64,000 nucleotides of DNA from Dietzia natronolimnaea. Lineage in GTDB: Bacteria; Actinomycetota; Actinomycetes; Mycobacteriales; Mycobacteriaceae. A program made the position numbers and the translations under genes. Under the pieces are notes generated by a model. The model had not been told where the DNA came from, did no database searches, and saw only the letters and a list, made by a program, of their open reading frames with translations. Of the stretch, positions 60,344 through 64,000 are shown piece after piece. The DNA lies in assembly GCF_039525805.1 (NCBI RefSeq), contig NZ_BAAAHZ010000014.1. One strand, written 5' to 3'. How positions within the stretch are numbered: position 1 is the stretch's first letter; each line of letters begins with the position of its first letter.

Positions 60344-61890
60344 GCCTCAACTCCGGAGCGCTCCTGTCCGGCCGGTACCGCCTGTTGCGCCTGATCGCCA
60401 CGGGCGGGATGGGTCAGGTCTGGGAGGCCGCCGACGCGGTGCTGGACCGGCACGTGGCGGTGAAGGTGCTCAAGGCCGAGTTCTCCTCCGACCAGGAGTT
60501 CGTCGAGCGGTTCCGGTCCGAGGCCAAGGTGACGGCACGGATCTCGCACCCGGGGATCGCGACGGTCTACGACTACGGGCAGATCGACGACCCGGCCTCG
60601 GGTAGCCCACTGTCCTACCTGGTCATGGAGCTCGTGGTGGGCGAGCCGCTGTCCGACGTCCTGTCCCGCGAGGGGTCGCTCCCGCTGCGCCACACCCTCG
60701 ACATGCTGGAGCAGACCGGTCGCGCGCTCAACGCCGCACACGCGATCGGGTTGGTGCACCGGGACGTCAAGCCGGGCAACATCCTCATCACGCCCTCCGG
60801 GCAGGTCAAGCTCACCGATTTCGGCATCGCCAAGTCGATGGGGTCCGCGGCGGTCACCCAGGCCGGGATGGTCGTGGGCACCGCCCAGTACATCGCCCCC
60901 GAGCAGGCCATGGGGCACGAGACCACCCCGGCCGGTGACGTGTACTCGCTCGGCGTGGTGGGGTACGAGTGCGTCTCCGGGCGCAGGCCGTTCGTGGCCG
61001 ATTCACCGGTGAGCGTGGCGATGATGCACGTCCGGGAGACGCCGCCACCGCTGCCCGACTCGGTGCCGCCGCCGGTCCGCAGGCTCCTCGCCGACGCCAT
61101 GGTCAAGGATCCGGCTCGCCGGTACCCGGACGGCGAGGCCTTCGCCGAGGCGGTGGCCGACGTGCGCGCCGGGCGCGACCCCCGGCCGCCGGGGGCGTTC
61201 GTCGCCGCGGCCGCCGCCGGAGGGGTCCTCGGCGGAGCCGCGGGCGCCGCCACCGCCGCCACCACCGTCCTGCCCGACGAGACTCCCCGGCCGGGGAGCG
61301 GCCCGGGTCCGGACCCCACCAGGGCGTACACGAGACTCCAGCAGGGGCCGAACGCTCAGACCGGGGCCCGGCCGCAGTACCGGACGGAGCGGGCGCCCGC
61401 GCAGCCACCCGCGCACTCGCCCGCGCGCCGTCACCCCGCGCCGCCGGTCACCTCGCGGCCGCGCCGGCGACGCGGCGGGGCGGGGTGCGCCGGCTGGTTC
61501 CTCATCGCGGTGATCCTGCTCGCGGCGCTCGCGGTCGCGGTCGCGATCGCGCTGTCCAACGCGGGGGTCTTCGGGCCCGGCGGGCTGTTCGGTGGGACCA
61601 CCCCGTCGACGCCCCCCACGACGTCTGCGCCGCAGACCCAGACCACCCAGGCGCCGGCCCCCGCCCCGGCCCCCGAGCCCACACCGCCGCCCCAGCCGGT
61701 GCCGTCGCCGACCGTCATCCCGCCCGCGCCGGACCTGCAGGACATGCTCGATTCGCTGACCTCCGAGTTCAACTCCTTCGTCCCACCGGGCCAGGCCGGC
61801 GAGGGCGACGGCGGCGGCAACACCGGTGGCAACGCGAACCCGAACGCGGGTGCGGCCGCGAACAACGGCAGGGGAGGTGACGGCGGATGA
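60340..61890 (+). CDS. pknA: Ser/Thr protein kinase PknA
   Basis: A 516-residue receptor-type kinase. The catalytic domain (about 11-270) has the P-loop IATGGMGQVWEA, VAVKVLKAE, the catalytic HRDVKPGN (about 139-146), DFG (about 161) and GTAQYIAPEQ. A Pro/Arg-rich linker precedes one TM helix (about 384-408) and an extracytoplasmic tail of about 105 residues made mostly of Pro, Thr, Gln and Ala. It has no PASTA repeats. It phosphorylates division and cell-wall proteins with PknB. Start and stop overlap pbpA and pknB (both ATGA). Confidence 0.95.
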   Translation: MSLNSGALLSGRYRLLRLIATGGMGQVWEAADAVLDRHVAVKVLKAEFSSDQEFVERFRSEAKVTARISHPGIATVYDYGQIDDPASGSPLSYLVMELVVGEPLSDVLSREGSLPLRHTLDMLEQTGRALNAAHAIGLVHRDVKPGNILITPSGQVKLTDFGIAKSMGSAAVTQAGMVVGTAQYIAPEQAMGHETTPAGDVYSLGVVGYECVSGRRPFVADSPVSVAMMHVRETPPPLPDSVPPPVRRLLADAMVKDPARRYPDGEAFAEAVADVRAGRDPRPPGAFVAAAAAGGVLGGAAGAATAATTVLPDETPRPGSGPGPDPTRAYTRLQQGPNAQTGARPQYRTERAPAQPPAHSPARRHPAPPVTSRPRRRRGGAGCAGWFLIAVILLAALAVAVAIALSNAGVFGPGGLFGGTTPSTPPTTSAPQTQTTQAPAPAPAPEPTPPPQPVPSPTVIPPAPDLQDMLDSLTSEFNSFVPPGQAGEGDGGGNTGGNANPNAGAAANNGRGGDGG

Positions 61891-63896
61891 CGACACCTCA
61901 CCTGCTGGCGGGCCGGTACGAGATCGGCGAGGTCCTCGGGTTCGGCGGCATGTCCGAGGTCCACCGGGGGCGGGACACCGTCCTCGGCCGTGACGTGGCG
62001 GTCAAGATCATGCGGCCCGAGTTGGCCCGCGACGAGACCTTCTACCAGCGCTTCCGCCGCGAGGCGCAGAACTCGGCGTCGCTCAACCACCCCTCCATCG
62101 TGGCGATCTACGACACGGGCGAGGAGCGCACCGATGACGGCGCGTTGCCCTACATCGTCATGGAACTGGTCGAGGGCGACACGATCCGGGACATCGTCAA
62201 GATGGATGGTCCGTTGGAGGTGGAACGCGCACTCGGGGTGATGGCCGACGTCTGCGGCGCCCTCGACTTCTCCCACAAGAAGGGGATCATCCACCGCGAC
62301 GTCAAACCGGCGAACATCATGATCTCGCGCGACGGGGCCGTCAAGGTCATGGACTTCGGGATCGCGCGCGCGGTCAGCGACGCCAGCTCGACCCTCACCA
62401 ACACCTCGTCCGTCCTCGGCACCGCCCAGTACCTCAGCCCCGAGCAGGCCCGGGGCGAGACGGTGGACGCCCGATCGGACCTGTACTCGGCTGGCTGCGT
62501 CCTGTACGAGATGGTCGCCGGAGCCCCGCCGTTCACCGGCGAATCCCCCGTCGCCGTGGCGTACCAGCACGTCCGCGAGTCACCGCAGCCGCCCTCCGCG
62601 ATCAACCCGGAGGTCGGGCGGTACGTCGACGCCGTGGTCATGCAGGCGATGGCCAAGAACCCCGAGAACCGGTACGACACCGCCGGGGACATGCGCACCG
62701 ACCTGCTCGCCGTCCTGAGCGGTGGCCGCCCGGCCGCCCCGCTCGTACTCTCCGACGACGAGCTCGACGACGGACAACGACCCGACGCCCCCCACGGATT
62801 CGCCGGGGCGGGCTACGGCTCGGGCCGCGCCGACCGGATCCCGCCGTCCGAGGCCCCGACCGAGGCGCACGCGCTGCCCGGGCTGGCCGCCGGGACCGCC
62901 GCCACCTCGCGGGCACCGGACCCCGCCGACCGCGGCGGGGATGGCAGGCGCCCCCGCGCGGTGACGATCGCCCTCGCGGTCCTGTTGGTCCTGGGTGTCG
63001 TGGCGGCGGTGTCCATCTGGGCGGCGTCCGACCGGAACGGCGGCGTGGTCCAGGTCCAGGAGGTCACCGTCCCTGAGGTCGCGCAGCGGCCCGTGCAGGA
63101 GGTGATCGACGAGCTCACCGCCCTGGGCCTCGAGCCGGTCCAGAACCTGCAGCCGGACCTGCGGGTCCCCGAGGGTCTGGTGGTCGCCTCCGATCCGATC
63201 GCCGGCAAGCGCCTGCCCGTCGGGTCGGAGATCACCCTCGTGGTGTCCACGGGTAAGCCCATCCTCTCCGTGCCCAACGTCATGGGGATGTCCCCGGTGG
63301 ACGCCCGGGTGGCCCTGGAGGAGGCCGGGTTCCAGGTGGTCCCGGAGAACGAGGCCCGCCCGTCCACCGCGGAGGACCAGGACAAGGTCGTGGACACCGA
63401 TCCCGCCCCGGGCGCCCAGGTGCCGTCCGACCGCCCCGTCAGGTTGACGGTGGGGTCCGGTCCCGAGCAGTTGCAGGTGCCGGGGGTGGTGGGCCAGTCC
63501 ATCGACTCGGCCCGGGCGACCCTCGAGGGCCTCGGATTCCGCGTGGACACCCGCAGGGTCGACGGCACCGCGCCGGAGGGCGAGGTGGTGGACCAGTCCA
63601 CCCCGGCCGGGCAGACCCAGCTCAAGGGCGCCACGATCACGCTGCAGGTCTCCGCGGGGAACCGGTTCCTCATGCCGAATCTCGTGGGCGACACCGTTCC
63701 CGAGGCGCTGGGCGAGCTCGAGCGGGCCGGCTGGCGGGGAGGCCGCGGTCAGCTGGTCGAGCTGCCGCAGAACGACCCCGACCTCACCCGCGTGGGCCAG
63801 ATCTTCTCGCAGCAGCCGCCGGTCGGTGAGGCCGGGGTCAACGACCAGGTCGTGGTCCGCGTGATCCGCTTCGGCCTCGTGCCCGGCCCCGGCTGA
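61887..63896 (+). CDS. pknB: PASTA-domain Ser/Thr protein kinase PknB
   Basis: A 669-residue essential-type receptor kinase. The kinase domain (about 10-270) has LGFGGMSEVHRG, VAVKIMRPE, HRDVKPAN (about 136-143), DFG (about 156) and an activation loop with several Thr/Ser (SSTLTNTSSVLGTAQY). One TM helix (about 358-379) is followed by four PASTA repeats (starting near 392, 458, 527 and 592) that sense peptidoglycan fragments. It is the last gene of the operon; the 14-bp element found after ppc recurs 14 bp after its stop. It controls elongation enzymes encoded upstream. Confidence 0.96.
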   Translation: MTTPHLLAGRYEIGEVLGFGGMSEVHRGRDTVLGRDVAVKIMRPELARDETFYQRFRREAQNSASLNHPSIVAIYDTGEERTDDGALPYIVMELVEGDTIRDIVKMDGPLEVERALGVMADVCGALDFSHKKGIIHRDVKPANIMISRDGAVKVMDFGIARAVSDASSTLTNTSSVLGTAQYLSPEQARGETVDARSDLYSAGCVLYEMVAGAPPFTGESPVAVAYQHVRESPQPPSAINPEVGRYVDAVVMQAMAKNPENRYDTAGDMRTDLLAVLSGGRPAAPLVLSDDELDDGQRPDAPHGFAGAGYGSGRADRIPPSEAPTEAHALPGLAAGTAATSRAPDPADRGGDGRRPRAVTIALAVLLVLGVVAAVSIWAASDRNGGVVQVQEVTVPEVAQRPVQEVIDELTALGLEPVQNLQPDLRVPEGLVVASDPIAGKRLPVGSEITLVVSTGKPILSVPNVMGMSPVDARVALEEAGFQVVPENEARPSTAEDQDKVVDTDPAPGAQVPSDRPVRLTVGSGPEQLQVPGVVGQSIDSARATLEGLGFRVDTRRVDGTAPEGEVVDQSTPAGQTQLKGATITLQVSAGNRFLMPNLVGDTVPEALGELERAGWRGGRGQLVELPQNDPDLTRVGQIFSQQPPVGEAGVNDQVVVRVIRFGLVPGPG

Positions 63897-63909
63897 GCCC
63901 CGCCCCCCA

Positions 63910-63923
63910 TCGAGAAGAGCGTT
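63910..63923 (+). repeat. Second copy of the ppc-downstream 14-bp element
   Basis: TCGAGAAGAGCGTT recurs here 14 bp after the pknB stop, followed by CCG as in the first copy at 1493. The matching inverted arm is not found before the window ends at 64000. Confidence 0.7.
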
Positions 63924-64000
63924 CCGCACGCATCGGCCGAGGTGGTCTCTAGGAGCTAGCGCAACACCCTGACGGATCGGGGTGTGTGGTGGCTCAAGAG

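Overview
The window is very G+C-rich (about 70 % by eye), almost fully coding, and full of GTG starts and 4-bp ATGA/GTGA stop-start overlaps. This points to an actinobacterium. The block fhaA-fhaB-pstP-rodA-pbpA-pknA-pknB beside tRNA-Leu(CAG) is the oriC-proximal arrangement known from mycobacteria and corynebacteria. Together with F420/LLM oxidoreductases, a DUF222-HNH protein and a CG0192-like protein, it suggests a mycolic-acid bacterium of the Mycobacteriales. Dietzia or a near relative is a guess, not a demonstration. Two runs of N (19283-19333 and 39532-39568) mark unread sequence; the second removes the end of one gene.

Layout. 1-9.7 kb: the C-terminal half of PEP carboxylase; an MFS exporter; a tightly overlapped sigma factor / DNA-alkylation repair (ogt) / LysE exporter operon; a methyltransferase; an SDR; and an ABC-2 exporter divergent from its likely TetR regulator across two tandem 18-bp palindromes. 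9.9-13.7 kb: a secreted lipase and small conserved proteins. 13.7-18.6 kb: two SDRs divergent from a Baeyer-Villiger-type monooxygenase, TetR regulator and esterase, reading like alcohol to ketone to ester to acid plus alcohol. 18.7-28.9 kb: YceI, secreted and lipid-metabolism proteins, a large catalase followed by a 17-bp tandem repeat, and an SRPBCC / epoxide-hydrolase-like pair. 28.9-40.9 kb: a DUF222-HNH protein with a palindrome over its -10 box, a DHA2 exporter, acyl-CoA dehydrogenase, LLM oxidoreductases, an SDR-GH15-LLM operon, a 56-residue porin-like peptide gene and PhzF.

41.0-50.7 kb is a nitrogen island. A type III glutamine synthetase / gamma-glutamylmethylamide synthetase is followed by split glutamate-synthase-like subunits (amidotransferase, GXGXG, FMN domain), an XRE-cupin regulator, a hydantoinase/carbamoylase-family hydrolase and a sarcosine-oxidase-like flavoprotein. 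All point away from an ammonium transporter, and the shared intergenic region holds a quadripartite GlnR-like box. The combination suggests scavenging of N-methylated or carbamoylated amino compounds under nitrogen limitation.

50.8-53.8 kb encodes the proton-translocating NAD(P) transhydrogenase. 54.2-63.9 kb holds tRNA-Leu and the Ser/Thr-kinase and cell-elongation operon. A 14-bp element downstream of ppc recurs just after pknB. Short in-frame or intergenic minisatellites (9, 15, 17 and 18 bp units) recur through the window.
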